Shown: positions 12,401 to 23,261 of the stretch, piece by piece | Position numbering within the stretch: position 1 is the stretch's first letter | How the letters are laid out: every line of letters starts with the position of its first letter | Source: Sipunculus nudus | Taxonomy: Eukaryota; Annelida; Sipuncula; Golfingiida; Sipunculidae | NCBI GenBank assembly: GCA_026874595.1 | Contig: CM049318.1 | Location: 36,291,956 to 36,355,955, forward strand | Length of the DNA: 64,000 nt | Reading direction: 5' to 3' | Translations under genes and position numbers: made by a program | The notes under the pieces: generated by a model | Databases searched by the model: none | Seen by the model: the letters and a program-made list of their open reading frames with translations, nothing else | What the model was told of the DNA's origin: nothing

Positions 12401-15400
12401 ATATTATAATAAGATTTAAAGGCAAAAGCAGCACATGAGACCCATACCTTTTTCGTTTAACGGGCAATGTTTTAACGTTGGGCCGCAAGTTACATGGCAT
12501 CGCTTTGTTTATAAACAACCGCGAGGTCTGTCATATTACCGCCTCATACCGGTATGAGTTCCCATGCCGAACTATGAGTATTACTCACCGTCATCATAGA
12601 CAAATGAATATTATATTTGAAAGAAAATGTGAATAAAGTAAGTACATCTTACCCTTTTCTACAGGTGATATATGACTCAGTTAATATGTCGTCCTCTAGC
12701 TCGAACTAAAAGATTCAGGCGTCCAAGAATTCCGTTCAGAGCGCCATGCAACACGCACACGGCATCGCTCCTGATGTTTTTCACATTTAATATCATCTGA
12801 TCATGCACGTATCTCTGATTTTCTCTTTGACAAGATGACTTGTCCTGGCAAAACTAATATGATATGTTCTCAGGGATTTGTATGTGCAAGCGAGTCGCGG
12901 GATGCCGCCATGCCATGTTCTCGTGTACCAAGTACATGCGCCCGCTTGGACAAATGTGGGACTTAGCAACCGTCGTTAAGGGGGGGCGGGGCTTAGGGCC
13001 AGCAATCGGAAAGGTCCATTGGTAGGACGTGGCCTGTACCGTATAGGATACCGTGGGGACGTGAATGAACGTGAATGGTCGTGCAGGGTATACGTTCTCT
13101 TTGAAATTTTCAATACGAACGTGACAGAAAGTGGCTCCTGAGACAGAAAAGTACACCCCATGAAACCCTGGATGGAACTGATTTGGCGTGTCAAAGTGTG
13201 GGATCTTGACCACGGTAATTCCTCTTGTCGTCCCAAAACGAAGTCCGTTGCCGTACAAGATACCGTGGGGAAACGGGAAAAGTTGTTAACAGTAGCAGTA
13301 CCGTTGCAGGACGTGGCGGGAACCGTTCTACTACGGCAAGCCACGAACATTTTATCGCAGGAGAACGTGGTTATAACCGTCACAATGCCGTAGCAGCACC
13401 GAAGATGGACGTGAAATACCGTGGGGAGAACGTGCCGCAAACGTCACGAGAACGCGGTCTTAAATTTCTTCAAATTCATTCTAGTTCTATCTTTGCCGTA
13501 GCTGAATCGTGAGACACCGTAGAAAGACGTTGTATTGAGACCTAGGCTTGAGGACAAACATACATATTATTATTTTACTGACTCTGGGAACACAACTATA
13601 GTGCGAGACACAAGACGCTGAAGTTTGCGAGCATGTACCAAACATATATTTTTTTTATTATTGTAAGGGTGTAAATAATCAACACAACATGTATATGATC
13701 ATTAAAATTCTAATCGGTTCTTTATTGTCCCATTTTCGAAATGCAATGAACATTTCATGAGATATCGTTCATGACCATGTTATGAACAAACACACACTCA
13801 CGAACTGGGATGCACGCATACCTTACACACACAGGCAATAAGAAAACGAATTCATTTTACATACTTGGCTTCTTATGTTCTGTACCCGTCGGACTTCTTG
13901 CTGATCCGGAACTTCTTGCTGTAATACAAAGAGTCATAAGTTTGATATTCCGTCATGCATAATGTCTCCTGAAAAAAATAACACTTAGGCCCAAAAAAAG
14001 TATCGTTGTTAGGCACTTTTTTTCAGAAATCAGTGAGGGCGGGTGATTTATTTGTTTTTGTTTTTTTTTTGTATGTTTCGATAAAAAAAATGTCAAATGA
14101 TCAAGGATAAGAACGGTGGGTGATTGAGGACACAGAAAAAAATATTTATCTCGAAATAACATCTCGAGATCTCTCCTGAAAAAAATAACACTTAGGCCCA
14201 AAAAAAAGTATTGTTGTTAGGCACTTTTTTTCAGAAATCAGTGAGGGCGGGTGATTTATTTGGTTTTTTTTTTTTGGTATGTTTCGATACAAAAATGTCA
14301 AATGATCAAGGATAAGAACGGTGGGTGATTTAGGACACAGAAAAAAATATTTATCTCGAAATAACATCTCGAGATCTCGACGTAAAATTTCACAAAATAA
14401 ATATTTTGGTGCAGAAAAAAAATTATCTCGAGATCTCGAGATGTTATTTCAAGATCTCGAGATGTTAAGTCACGAACGTGCTCATGTCCGCGCCCGATGC
14501 AAACTTATTTCCACGAACTATTTGCAAATACTTTTTAAAGGGGCATTTCACTGTATTTGCGACACAAAATTAGACGAACCAGTTTGTTAGAATCATTAAA
14601 AAAATTGATCTAACTGAACAATAAGCTCTTATATTTCAGCACGGTACACATTTTAAGACATTTATTTTAGTATGTCATTATTTTTTTACCAAACCTTTTA
14701 AAAAAAATTGAAATTTCTGGTCAGGGACGGGACACACTAAAAACTGCATTAATTATCTAGGCAAAACTTTTAATTATCTTAGCATCATACTGAAAAAATT
14801 ACTCAAGGTACTTAAATATTTTCGCACTATATGTTTGGTTTACGCTCTTGTACGCGAACGATGCAAGATTATTTGAACTCATGAACAGGAGAAGGCAAAC
14901 GGCTTGAGAACGAATATAAGCAAATACTCTAAAATATAAACACAATATGTATTTAATATATTGGTATGTAAATAGGTGCCAGCAACATTTTCGAGGATCC
15001 GTGAAATATACAGTGTGATGGGAAAGTAGGCCTACGTTAAACAATTGAAGATGTTACACTTAAAAAATAGGATAGATAGGACCAAGAGGGTTTTGCATAC
15101 AAGGTAAGAGTACTCGGGATTCAAAGCTTCCTTGGCAGACTGCCCCCCCCCCCCCCCCCCCCACCGAACTTTATTGCCCTAGCTAATTGTTCTGATTGTT
15201 GCTGACTATTGTACTCGGCTGTCCCTCTTATCCTGACCCCTTTTTAATCCCCGTCCGGAAAATTGCCTGGATCGATGTGGCACGCCCGTGAGAGTACACT
15301 CTCACATACCCGGTAAAATTTTAAGAATTATTAGAACCATCAAAAGTGAATATTCTTTAAATGCTAACATACCAATGCCAGTAACCATACTGTCAGAGTT

Positions 15401-17956
15401 ATATGACTGGTGTATGATTGGTAACGGAGATACATGCACGCGCGAGGCCACATGTAAAAGTATTGTCTACATAAGTTTAATTTTAATTGTCAGCCACATA
15501 CTTATCCCAAAATATTCTTTCAATATACTTTTTTCTTCCTTTAGGTATTGTCGTTATGATGCGATTTCCGTTTGAATGGGATGGACTCTCTTTGTTTTTA
15601 TAAAAACAGTCCTGCGAGTTGTAGAAAAGGGGATGTTACTGCTACCCTGAATATCATTTATCAACTATACGTCAACTTAACGCCTAGATTTACCAAGGGC
15701 TTCAATTCAGGGGGGATGGGGGGTATATATCCCTCATCATCCACCTGCTATTCAAAGAAACATATTTATATATGAATTTTTTTTAATTATGGACTTTGTT
15801 TCATTGCTGGCCCTCCCCCGCCACCCTTATAGGCTTTTATCACAAGGTGGCCTCGGACCAGAACTCCTTTGGCCGCCAGAAGTAGGGTCCTTATATATAC
15901 TATAAGTATATCATATCAAATAGTACATCTTTCGTCAAGAAGGTGGCGCCAAGTGCCAGCAAAAAACAACCTGTGCAGATGGTCATTGTGATATTGTGGC
16001 CAGCTCTTTTTAATATTGGGTTCACAACACAACCGCCACAGTCTTTTGTTTTCTTTCTTTGTTCTTTTGTGAATAAAAAAAGCTGGAGCTTCGTACTGTA
16101 GTTAAATTATTCGGTTGTCACGGCCAATCCCCCTGCAGTTTTCAGGGCAAGGTTTTCACTTATTGTTAGTTTCGGAGGCAAGAATATTCCCTGTAATTTG
16201 ACACCATGTTTCTTCAAATCCTATTCATATTTGAGATAGCAGAGTTTGCAAAAAAACCCTATATCTAAAATTTATCCACATGTGTTTTTAATGATGGTAT
16301 ACATATTAATTTGTTATTCATTGTCACAGGAGACTTTGAAATTGTTTTTAATTTTAAAAAGGTACGCAATTTTAAACACCTAATAATAACAAGTCAATTA
16401 TTAGTGAACTAATTTTAAACAAACATCTTTTTTTCTCTTTCATTTTTTATATCTACCTTAAAACTTGAATTTTTAAAAATTGATTAAATAAAATCAACAG
16501 GCCTCTCCCCCGCTCAAACCTTACAAACCAAAATGGTATCAACATGCAATAATTTAAATCATCATGGTCAATGTATGGTTGATGGTATTGTGTGTAAACC
16601 TTATGGCCACTGGTGTTTATGTAGTTACCGTACGACTTATAGTATTTATGTGCATAGATACTGTATGACCATTGGTGTTTATATAGTTACCGTAATACTT
16701 AGGTATTAACAGGTCACCGTATGGCTTATGGTAGGACCCTACTTTTTTCCATACAGTGGTCTGTGATTTTCCTAGTGATAACAACACGGCTGATGTATCA
16801 ATATTGGTATTTTCCTATGAAATAATACCCTATGCATACTTTTTCCCCATCAATGTAAACCTAGTTATTCATAATAATAAATATGACAATAATACTAATA
16901 ATATAGTTGACCAAAGCCAGTATGAAACTAGCGTAGTTATACACAATCTGATTGGCTTCTTGAAAGAAAGCTTTGAAATAAGCTTTTATATATTTTAATA
17001 CAAAACCGTCCTAAAAATTACATATTGCGATTCCTAGATGACCCATTAAATGTGTTATGGTCAAGGCCAACCAACCACTTGTTGGGGGTACTGCAGTGGT
17101 GAGTGGAGAGCAGTAATGAGCCCAGCGATATGCGCCGCTGCTTTTTTCCCCCGCTGCATAAACTACCTTTGACCTGCATTGCATATTTACTAACTCACTA
17201 ACCAAAATGCCTGTTCCATCAAAGGACTCTACATAAACCAATGAAGGCCTATACATGAAAATATTGCGGCCCCCACGTCTCAGCGTGCCGCGCCCTGAGA
17301 AATTTTAATGCAATTAGATATACAGGTTTCCTAAGCTTGCTTCGTAACTTAAAATGTAAATTTTAATGTATATCACTTACCTTTTTATAGCTGAAAGGAA
17401 AACAGTGACCTCTATATCAAATGTATAATTGTCAAATATATTTGACTTACCTGTAGAGTTCCCATTTTCTTCCGGGATTTCTTCAATGGGAGGCCAGTCC
17501 TAATAATAATTGTAAATGGGTAAATATAAATATTGGTAACTAGTAACTGTCGTATTCATTTACTACGTATCATGACTGTTTTGTCCCCTGTGAAATAAAA
17601 TATTGAAAAAGTAAGGTGCAGTAAATTTAATTAGAAATGTAAGAAATTAAATGTTTTTCTGTCATTTAAAGCTCCATTTATTTTAATATCTGAGAAAATT
17701 GTGTTTCAGCTAATTTAACACTGATTTTGATGTTTTTCCCTTTAACACTCGATCATTAAACCAACCCCGAGATACCTGTCTACCAATGGAATGAGTATAA
17801 CTAAAATATTTGTTGAAAGGGTTGTGAAAACAATAAAATATATTATTGCTCGTGGAAAAACAAATGCACAAGGGTTGAGGAAACATAATTAGAGTATAGT
17901 TATACTTCTGTATATATGAATATATTATTGAGGTCCCGCTTTTGGTAGTTTCATTG

Positions 17957-18051
<95 letters not shown>

Positions 18052-20127
18052 GTCACTCACCGGGGTCTCCTCCGAAGGAAATCTGAAATGAATTAATTGA
18101 ATTAATAATTAATTAAAAAAATAAAAACCCAGAAACACCAAAATTACCAAGTATACTCAGAATATACATCGGCATCTCAGCTATATCGCATTTATTGTGT
18201 ATATGTAGAGTTTTATCGCTGTAAAATGTTGCTGAAGTATGTTGTCAAAAGGAAAACCTAGGAAGATCTCCAGATGACAATATGAATTAAAGAACATAAG
18301 ACCATGCATGGAATAACTATCTACGTTAATAAGAATTGCTTAGATCACACATAAACACGTTTACACACATATACATATGAAACAATGTTCTCTTTCTATT
18401 TATCTATCACAATATATTTCAACGGGATAGCTCATTCAGCTAGCGCCACTTTTCAGTGAGATCCTCCTACAATTTGAAACATTCGAAACAATGGACATTG
18501 AGACATAAGTACAATATAGAATTAGATAACATGTATGACATAGAGTACATCAATAATCGAACAGTCAAAGATTACTGATAACCACATAGGCTATAAACAT
18601 CGAAAAAAACGCAACATTGGAGAAAAGTACCTTTATATGAGAACGTACACTAAAATAAATATTTGATGTAAAACCGTATCCGGAATATAAAGGTTTAAAC
18701 CGTAAAAGCATTTACTGGCGTGCTCATTCCGACATTCCACTGGACGAAGGAAGAGATGTCCCAAGTTTGAGTAGCGATTCTTTGATAAAAGTTTGTAAAG
18801 TTCTGGGGGTTTGGGTTTTGGAAGTACGAACTTATCACTACAGATGTCTCTCGTTATACATCAATGACCATATTTGGTCAAACCAGAGAGATGATTATGG
18901 AGGGACGAGCTTCTCCATTAAAACATGTTAATACGAGCAGTAACAGTGAATGACGGCAACGTGTATCCACTGTCACCCACTTAAACTGTTTTATTATATC
19001 AAAAGAAGAAATCTCCTTTTCTAATTTTTTTGTTAACGTGTCTTGCCCCGCGTTTTTGATTGTTTTATTATCATTAGTTACATAATCATATATTATACCA
19101 GTAAGAAATAGTATTATTTATGTATATATTTAATAAAGATCAAGTCCAGAACCTGTTAATAAAGAGGCAGCGGAAATCTTGCGCTACTAAAGAAGCTACT
19201 GATTTTCCTGCTGCCTGCTTTGACCGTTTATGATACACTTAAACACCAAGTGGTGCACATGGGCCTGTCTGCTGAAAAATAACTGCTGATGTGACGAGCA
19301 GCGAATATATAAAGCGCTGTGTAAAATGCGTATCCTAGAAATATTGTCTCTATATTGTGACATATCTAATACGTATATAGAGGTAAACTCAAAGGAGGGC
19401 TCATTATATAACCTAATCAGCATATTCTCCTGCACAAAGAGATTTTCTTTAGATTTCACCTCTTCAGATTAAGAAAAATCTAAAGTCTTATAGGTTCAAA
19501 TACAATTTGCAATTTGATGTGTTTTATGTTACGTTATTAGCTCATTTTGTTGAATACAAAAGTTTGCCAGCAAAACCATCTAGTTTACTATAAAAAGACT
19601 GTGATCAGAGGTCCGACCCTGCGCAAGTGCGACAATTCCCAAAGAAAATATTCATGAAAGAAAACATAGAAGAAACACCGATTTGAAGTTTGACAATTCT
19701 GTTTTTTTTAACTGCGCCATACGGCCACCAGGTGACGTGCGCACTATGTTTGTTTTTAGCCACTGATCACGCAAGGTGCAAGCGTTTTTCTGCTTGTGTA
19801 CAGGGGTTAGCAAACGGTTTTAGGACGAAATATGGACTTGTACTGTAATATTGTAACGGTAGTCTACTTTATGTCATGTATACTTTATATATCAAGCATT
19901 GGAATTGGTCCCTTTTAACTGATTTTGAAAATGAACGCTCTTGTTTCATAAATGTTTCCCGTTTGATCTGGGACAGACATTTTCAAGTTGGAGCCCACCT
20001 TTACTTACGTAGGCAATCCTCGTGGATCGGAGATGACGCCACCAATAGGATTTTCGGCCGGCGCTGCCTTGAGTGTTTTGGCCAATAAAACAAGAACTAG
20101 CAACATCAATGACCTATACCCAGCCAT
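3208..20127 (-). CDS. Gene 2 (partial): secreted CUB-domain protein, whole-gene span
   Basis: Six exons on the minus strand join in frame: 20127-20009, 18082-18061, 17499-17451, 7884-7748, 5735-5513 and 3335-3208. Their phases match at every junction (2, 0, 1, 0, 1, 0). The product starts with a signal peptide, then an acidic proline-rich linker, one complete CUB domain and the first half of another; the rest lies beyond the left edge. CUB domains are extracellular beta-sandwich modules for protein or ligand binding, so the protein is probably secreted. The exon plan is the same as in gene 1, which makes the two tandem paralogues. The longest intron, 17450-7885, is 9.6 kb. No promoter motif is obvious upstream of 20127. 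Confidence 0.7.
3369..3430. repeat. (TA)n microsatellite
   Basis: About 24 uninterrupted TA units, with a short broken extension, lie just upstream (in gene 2's direction) of the exon at 3335. The rest of the intron up to 5512 is AT-rich and holds only the repeat listed at 4450. Confidence 0.95.
4450..4668. repeat. Degenerate ~37-bp minisatellite, about 6 units
   Basis: Units share GGTTATTAAAATGACCT, GGTATGGTCT and a GAAGCGATG-like end. They recur near 4464, 4501, 4540, 4575, 4612 and 4650 with heavy divergence. The array is intronic in gene 2. Its unit length is close to that of the array at 2542, but the consensus is different. Confidence 0.6.
5513..5735 (-). CDS. Gene 2 exon 5: second half of first CUB domain
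   Basis: The exon is 223 nt, phase 0 to phase 1, between acceptor TATATTTTAG and donor GTGCGT. It encodes KQILLTVVSFSTEFDIDELY, then IYDGKTW and, near the end, GFRLTYEAVG. The DELYIYDG and final F-x-L-x-Y strands are standard CUB features. Unlike the gene 1 CUBs it has no cysteines in this half (IYDGKTW in place of ICDGDSC, and GMQF in place of GWQC). It therefore has only the N-terminal cysteines and is the more canonical domain. The identical 223-nt length shows common descent with gene 1. Confidence 0.85.
5767..5933. mobile_element. Short TA-flanked MITE, pogo/Tigger-like
   Basis: The ends are CAGTGAAACCACGCC and, on the other strand, CAGTGGAACCCCAC. TA lies on both sides (5765-5766 and 5934-5935). 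The 167-bp length and inverted ends mark a miniature relative of the element at 946. It sits 31 bp from the exon ending at 5735, on its acceptor side, so it could disturb branch-point use. Confidence 0.7.
6490..6640 (+). repeat. Dispersed GACTCGGACTTGGACTCGAG repeat, copy 1
   Basis: Contains two near-identical runs of GACTCGGACTTGGACTCGA separated by AATGACTCGG-type sequence. Related copies lie near 21590-21690 and 25170-25260 (both reversed) and 49150-49310. The repeat reads as DSDLDSS-like in one frame, but no gene is supported. The remaining intron, 6640-7747, is AT-rich and shows no feature. Confidence 0.6.
7748..7884 (-). CDS. Gene 2 exon 4: first half of first CUB domain
   Basis: The exon is 137 nt, phase 1 to phase 0, between acceptor CCTACAG and donor GTAAGT. 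It encodes ECPTCPSRTVTLSRHSG, then TIETPGF and ECKWRI. This is a CUB opening with two nearby cysteines (CPTC) and the C-x-W motif. The first codon completes GAA from the preceding exon's G, which gives NSTECPTC and creates an N-x-T glycosylation site at the junction. The 9.6-kb intron before it contains the MITE at 8072, a candidate plus-strand gene and several repeats. Confidence 0.85.
8072..8421. mobile_element. MITE with 23-bp inverted ends and hexamer core
   Basis: The left end reads AAGCTGCGTGTCCACTTATG and the right end, reversed, AAGCCGCGTGTCCACTTGTA. The terminal motif GTGTCCACTTATGCGG occurs a second time inside, near 8167. The left part carries a run of GGATGC hexamers (8098-8132). 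The target duplication is unclear, so I do not assign a superfamily. Frames rich in His-Pro or Arg-Ile come only from the hexamers. Confidence 0.65.
9086..9118 (+). CDS. Candidate first coding exon, two-exon plus-strand gene
   Basis: ATG begins an 11-codon segment (MQKCHNALSST) ending at a strong donor, ACG followed by GTGAGT. In phase 0 it joins the exon at 10703 to give a 53-residue product. An alternative reading from an ATG near 9023 (MFPVDQGLSTASSTSPGF) reaches the same region in another frame. I cannot choose between them, and this could be a non-coding transcript. The host strand of the surrounding intron is minus. Confidence 0.2.
10463..10484. repeat. Poly-C tract
   Basis: A run of C about 15 bases long. 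Comparable C or G homopolymers occur near 15143, 22114, 22823, 28832, 32236, 42170, 49420 and 54850. The stretch 9119-10702, apart from this tract, is featureless and AT-rich; its short frames are not supported. Confidence 0.9.
10703..10831 (+). CDS. Candidate terminal exon, two-exon plus-strand gene
   Basis: A good acceptor (CCCTTGTTTTACAG) opens a 42-codon frame starting TASFATISALNNREWSQQMG and ending SAPQA with TAA. An AATAAA signal lies at 11218, about 390 bp downstream, which suits a 3' untranslated region. The composition is Gln/Ser/Asn-rich with no domain I recognise. It is nested in the large intron of gene 2 on the opposite strand. Confidence 0.25.
   Translation, partial: TASFATISALNNREWSQQMGQVPNSPQLKGQHRVHNLSAPQA
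11218..11223 (+). promoter_or_regulatory. Possible polyadenylation signal
   Basis: AATAAA downstream of the candidate terminal exon at 10703-10831. It is a common hexamer in AT-rich DNA, so its value is only positional. From here to about 12900 I see no gene or structured repeat. Confidence 0.25.
12900..13510. repeat. GC-richer island of scattered ACGTGG/ACCGT words
   Basis: Base composition rises sharply above the surroundings. Words such as GGACGTGG, GAACGTG, TACCGT and ACCGTGG recur irregularly every 20-40 bp. This looks like an old degenerate short-period repeat or a transposon interior. Overlapping frames of 130-150 codons exist on the minus strand in two registers at once, as expected of stop-poor repeat DNA rather than a gene. 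Confidence 0.45.
13965..14470. repeat. 207-bp tandem duplication ending in ATCTCGAGAT foldback
   Basis: The block beginning TCTCCTGAAAAAAATAACAC at 13965 repeats at 14172 almost unchanged. Each copy ends with CGAAATAACATCTCGAGAT. After the second copy the reverse pattern appears: CTCGAGATCTCGAGATGTTA around 14421-14445 and again by 14466. AACATCTCGAGAT and its complement therefore face each other across about 50 bp and could fold. It is a foldback-type repeat without coding sequence. 14470-15140 shows nothing further. Confidence 0.75.
15143..15162. repeat. Poly-C tract, 20 bases
   Basis: Uninterrupted run of C, the longest homopolymer seen in the window. From here to 16600 the DNA is intronic and AT-rich, and I see nothing in it. 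Confidence 0.95.
16600..16735. repeat. Imperfect ~65-bp tandem repeat
   Basis: CACTGGTGTTTATGTAGTTA with CCGTACGACTTATAG near 16609 recurs near 16674 as CATTGGTGTTTATATAGTTA with CCGTAATACTTAGG. A partial third copy (CACCGTATGGCTTATGG) follows. It is intronic. 16740-17450 holds no gene I can support. Confidence 0.55.
17451..17499 (-). CDS. Gene 2 exon 3: acidic linker
   Basis: A 49-nt exon, phase 0 to phase 1, between acceptor TTATTATTAG and donor GTAAGT. It encodes DWPPIEEIPEENGNST plus one base. Five glutamates and three prolines in 16 residues mark an extended acidic spacer between the signal-peptide exon and the first CUB. Both neighbours fit in phase. It is too short for ordinary frame searches. 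Confidence 0.75.
17950..18049. repeat. (TA)n microsatellite, about 48 units
   Basis: A nearly perfect TA run begins about 12 bp past the splice donor of the 22-nt exon at 18061-18082. Expansion could bring this run against the donor of a microexon. Confidence 0.95.
18061..18082 (-). CDS. Gene 2 exon 2: 22-nt microexon
   Basis: Twenty-two nucleotides lie between acceptor AATTCATTTCAG and donor GTGAGT. In phase 2 to phase 0 they encode the remainder of T, then FPSEETP. Joined to its neighbours the linker reads GLPTFPSEETPDWPPIEE. The other two phases fail or give an unrelated basic peptide, so the phase is well determined by the flanking exons. Confidence 0.7.
18630..18911. repeat. Segmental duplication, copy 1, left block
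   Basis: Matches 23262-23572 along its length: GAGAACGTAC, ACCGTAAAAGCATTTACTGG, TTTGAGTAGCGATT and GGGACGAGCT occur in the same order. The alignment breaks at GGGACGAGCT in both copies. Here the partner sequence resumes only at about 21270, after 2.36 kb that include exon 1 of gene 2. Confidence 0.8.
20009..20127 (-). CDS. Gene 2 exon 1: start codon and signal peptide
   Basis: ATG opens MAGYRSLMLLVLVLLAKTL followed by KAAPAENPIGGVISDPRGLP. This is a textbook signal peptide: short polar start, an LMLLVLVLLA core and an Ala-rich cleavage region. The donor GTAAGT ends it in phase 2, exactly the phase needed by the 22-nt exon at 18082. The strong hydrophobic core and phase agreement make this the likely 5' coding end. 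The whole exon lies in a segment missing from the second copy of the local duplication. Confidence 0.75.
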
Positions 20128-21197
20128 TACTGACCATTCAAGTTGACTGGTTTAGGACTTCTACCCGTTAAGTATATGTGTACTCAAGGGGCCCCCTACG
20201 GGTGAGTGGTACGTCACATCCAGGGCATGGAGGGGTCAGGCAATCGTTCCGCAAGGTCTGGCGCAAACTATTTGACATTAGCAAGGGGTGAAACAAGCCC
20301 CATACTCATTTACATGCGATTCATTCTTTTGTTAATTAATTTTTTATTAATCAAATAACAAATCAGGAAACATGAGGGCTGAGGTAAAAAAAAAAATGTT
20401 GGGTTCTCGTACTTTTGTCCAGAAAAAAAAGTATTGCTAGGTGAATTATTTTACATTTTCAAGATAAATTTTCGATCATAAATTTCATATGATCAGTTTA
20501 CACCATGATAATAAAAACAGAATTGTTTTGCAAATCAGAAAAAAGTGTATCATATATTTTATCGAAGTGTTATGCTTATTATTTTATTTGTGTTGCGGCG
20601 GCACGAGCTCAAAATTGGTGAGTTTCTGCTGAAAATAAAAAAAACTTTTTATGTGCGGGCGGGGGGAGGGGTTGAGGTGAGGTTAAAAAAAATGTCCTCT
20701 TGAATTAATATCTACCATTTCTTAAAACGCGTTGCCATCTGCGGGCCATAGGATTGTTTTTTTATCAAGATTTAAGTTTAACACTCTTTGTAACGTTACT
20801 TATTCGCTGAACAGAACTGCACTTTGCATTTGACTAACATGTTGTATTTTTATATTCTATTACCATTTTCTAACTAATTCCAACCAAAGACACATGTTTC
20901 TTATATTCGAAATAAAGGACAGAGTATATTAGCTAGTGAAACCAAAATCAAATTAAGTGTCTGTGTGTGCTGTCTCACAAATGCATAATGTTCGAATGTT
21001 AAGGTAATTTAACATGAACTACAAATCGACATCCGAGATTTTTTTCCTCGAAAACGTAATTCCCGGTTAAACTTAAAAGAAAGACAAAATTGAATATAAT
21101 AAATACGCAAACATTTTACATAAACAATTACGCAGACATATTCTAACACGCCGATATATCCATTTATACGATATGGGCACAACATTTTACGTTTTAC

Positions 21198-21198
<1 letters not shown>

Positions 21199-21265
<67 letters not shown>
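21199..21265. repeat. (TA)n microsatellite
   Basis: About 33 TA units near the right end of the 2.36-kb segment that splits duplication copy 1. Upstream of gene 2, 20130-21198 otherwise shows only AT-rich sequence and a short GC patch. Confidence 0.95.
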
Positions 21266-21268
<3 letters not shown>

Positions 21269-21269
21269 T

Positions 21270-21920
21270 AACATGCATGCGGGTGATTGTGCGTGTCCTT
21301 GGTGCCCTATTTTAAGGACCGCACTGGTAATACTTCATTATGCACAAGCCCCATTAACTCCTGACGAGACTTCTACAAAGAAAACAAAGTTCAGCCTGTA
21401 AACGACAAGGGTCAATTGTGCCCTGACATATCTAAATGGCAGAATATGCCCCTAAGGAAGGTTGATGAGGCTAGCTCCGTGTAAAGAAATGTACAATGGA
21501 CTGAAGTACCTCAAGGCCAAACGGTAAAACTAACAATCTCAACTGTCAGGGAACCATTGATGTAGTAGGGTCCTCACCACCCGCGTCCGAGTGCAAAAAC
21601 CTTGACGATCGAGTTTAAGTTCACCTTCTTCAAGTCCCAGTCTCTTGGAACCCGATTCCAAGTCCGAATCCAATACAAATATCCTTAAAACCAATTTAAA
21701 ATGGACATGTAGTTAGTTTTCACATGTTTTTACAGTAAATAGTTCATTACAGCCTCCTTTACAGAGCTAAAGCTTGTGACGTGTTGTGTTTTTATTTTGT
21801 AATATTCCATTAATAGTTCATATATGTTTAGAAAAAAAGTCTTTCAAGAAAATGACAGACGATTTTGTTTTGGACTCTGGATGGTCTCGGGCAAATTTCT
21901 CGAGTTCTTTATTACCGAGT
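21270..21920. repeat. Segmental duplication, copy 1, right block (includes GACTCGG repeat)
   Basis: Matches 23578-23886 and 25169-25495. Shared runs include GATTGTGCGTGTCC, AAGGACCGCACTGGTA, AAATGACAGACGATTTTG and GGCAAATTTCTCGAG. A reversed GACTCGG-type repeat lies at about 21590-21690. This copy keeps the site ACCCGCGTCCGAGTGC uninterrupted. In copy 2 the retrotransposon interrupts the corresponding position. 21921-23260 has a poly-C tract at 22114, another at 22823, and nothing else I recognise. Confidence 0.8.
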
Positions 21921-23261
21921 ACACGTCCTAGTCAAAATAGTGTTTGCAAACATATGTTATATCAGCAACAGTGTTTTCTTACTAATTAATATCTATGAAC
22001 AGGGATTCAAAATAAGCCAATAACACCTACAAAGGACAAAGAATAATAATAAAAATAATAATAAATAGACTTCTGTAACTCTCATTGGACAGTCACGGAT
22101 ATCCACCTACTACCCCCCCCCCCCCCGTACATTCACATATTTTTTTTGCCTATATTCCCAGGTTTTATGTGCACCTGTACATTTGTGAATGCATCTTGAT
22201 GACGCTCCAGAATCCGGAGAAGATACTGAATCAACACCCACACTCCCTTGGCCTATTTCCAAAAATGCCCTAAAATTTAATTAATCGATTATATCGTTGA
22301 ATGATCGTTTTCTTTCATAATCGATTACATCTATCACATTTTTGTATAATTGAACAAAAACTATTTTGTAAGCACATCCAAAAAAGACATATTATCCCGA
22401 TAAAATATTCTTATTCTGTCAGACAGATAAGAAAGACGGGGCACAAAACAGCTAACAGCATTAAAAATTGAACTTGTGCAACAAATAGGTGTCAACAAAT
22501 CGTCCATTACCTTGATCTTCAGCCTGATGTACAGGTTATACTGAATATACTCGGTCAATATTTTAGGTGTAATTCCATCCAGCATATTTCACAGTAATGT
22601 AGATCGTACATATAAAATTATCGATTAATGTTTGATCATCAGTCGTTTTTTACCTTCAGTTATCGAATATGACCGATTCATACTACTAAAAATGTTGCTA
22701 CATATTGTGCTGTCACTCGGAAGTTCACAAGAAAGATCTAAACTATAGATCCATTTTCTCCTGATTAACAATACTTTACTTGCAAAGCACATACATGCAA
22801 TCGATGGACCAACTGAAGGGAACCCCCCCCCCCCCCCAGCGTTCCCACAAGAGAGAAATAATAGAGAATAGAGGATTTTCCTTTTTAAGTTGGCCGTTAA
22901 AAAAAACCAGTGACTATTATTCTGAAATATGAGTTGTATCTTCCTTGCATCATCGCAAAACCTGATAATTCATGTGCATACTTTAGCTTTGGCATATTTC
23001 TCTTTTCATACAATGACTAACCATTCTTCTTAACAATATCTACATGTATACTGTGATTGGTTTCTTATTTGCGGTTCTAAATTTAGCGATTGTTTTAGTT
23101 TTATTATTTCACGATGATTTTATTTTCGCGATCTCACTAAGCAGTATACTTCACTAAGTGTATGTTGTATTGTGCAAACAATTAAAAGGGGCACAACATC
23201 TTAACAGTTCTACGAGGATCCAAGTGTAACATCGGGCAGTTGAAAATATTGAATAGTATCT

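Noticed and set aside
12976-13440. 154-codon minus-strand frame
   Set aside because: Overlaps other long frames in both strands of a GC-richer repeat; no domain, no splice logic, biased composition.
17710-18060. Minus-strand frame rich in Ile-Tyr
   Set aside because: Produced by the TA microsatellite; similar IYIYIY frames at 3184, 21009, 40381 and 61523 have the same cause.
22510-22585. Short coding-like stretch (ITPKILTEYIQYNLYIRLKI) before a CAAG|GTAATG donor
   Set aside because: No convincing acceptor or partner exon; phase cannot be tested.
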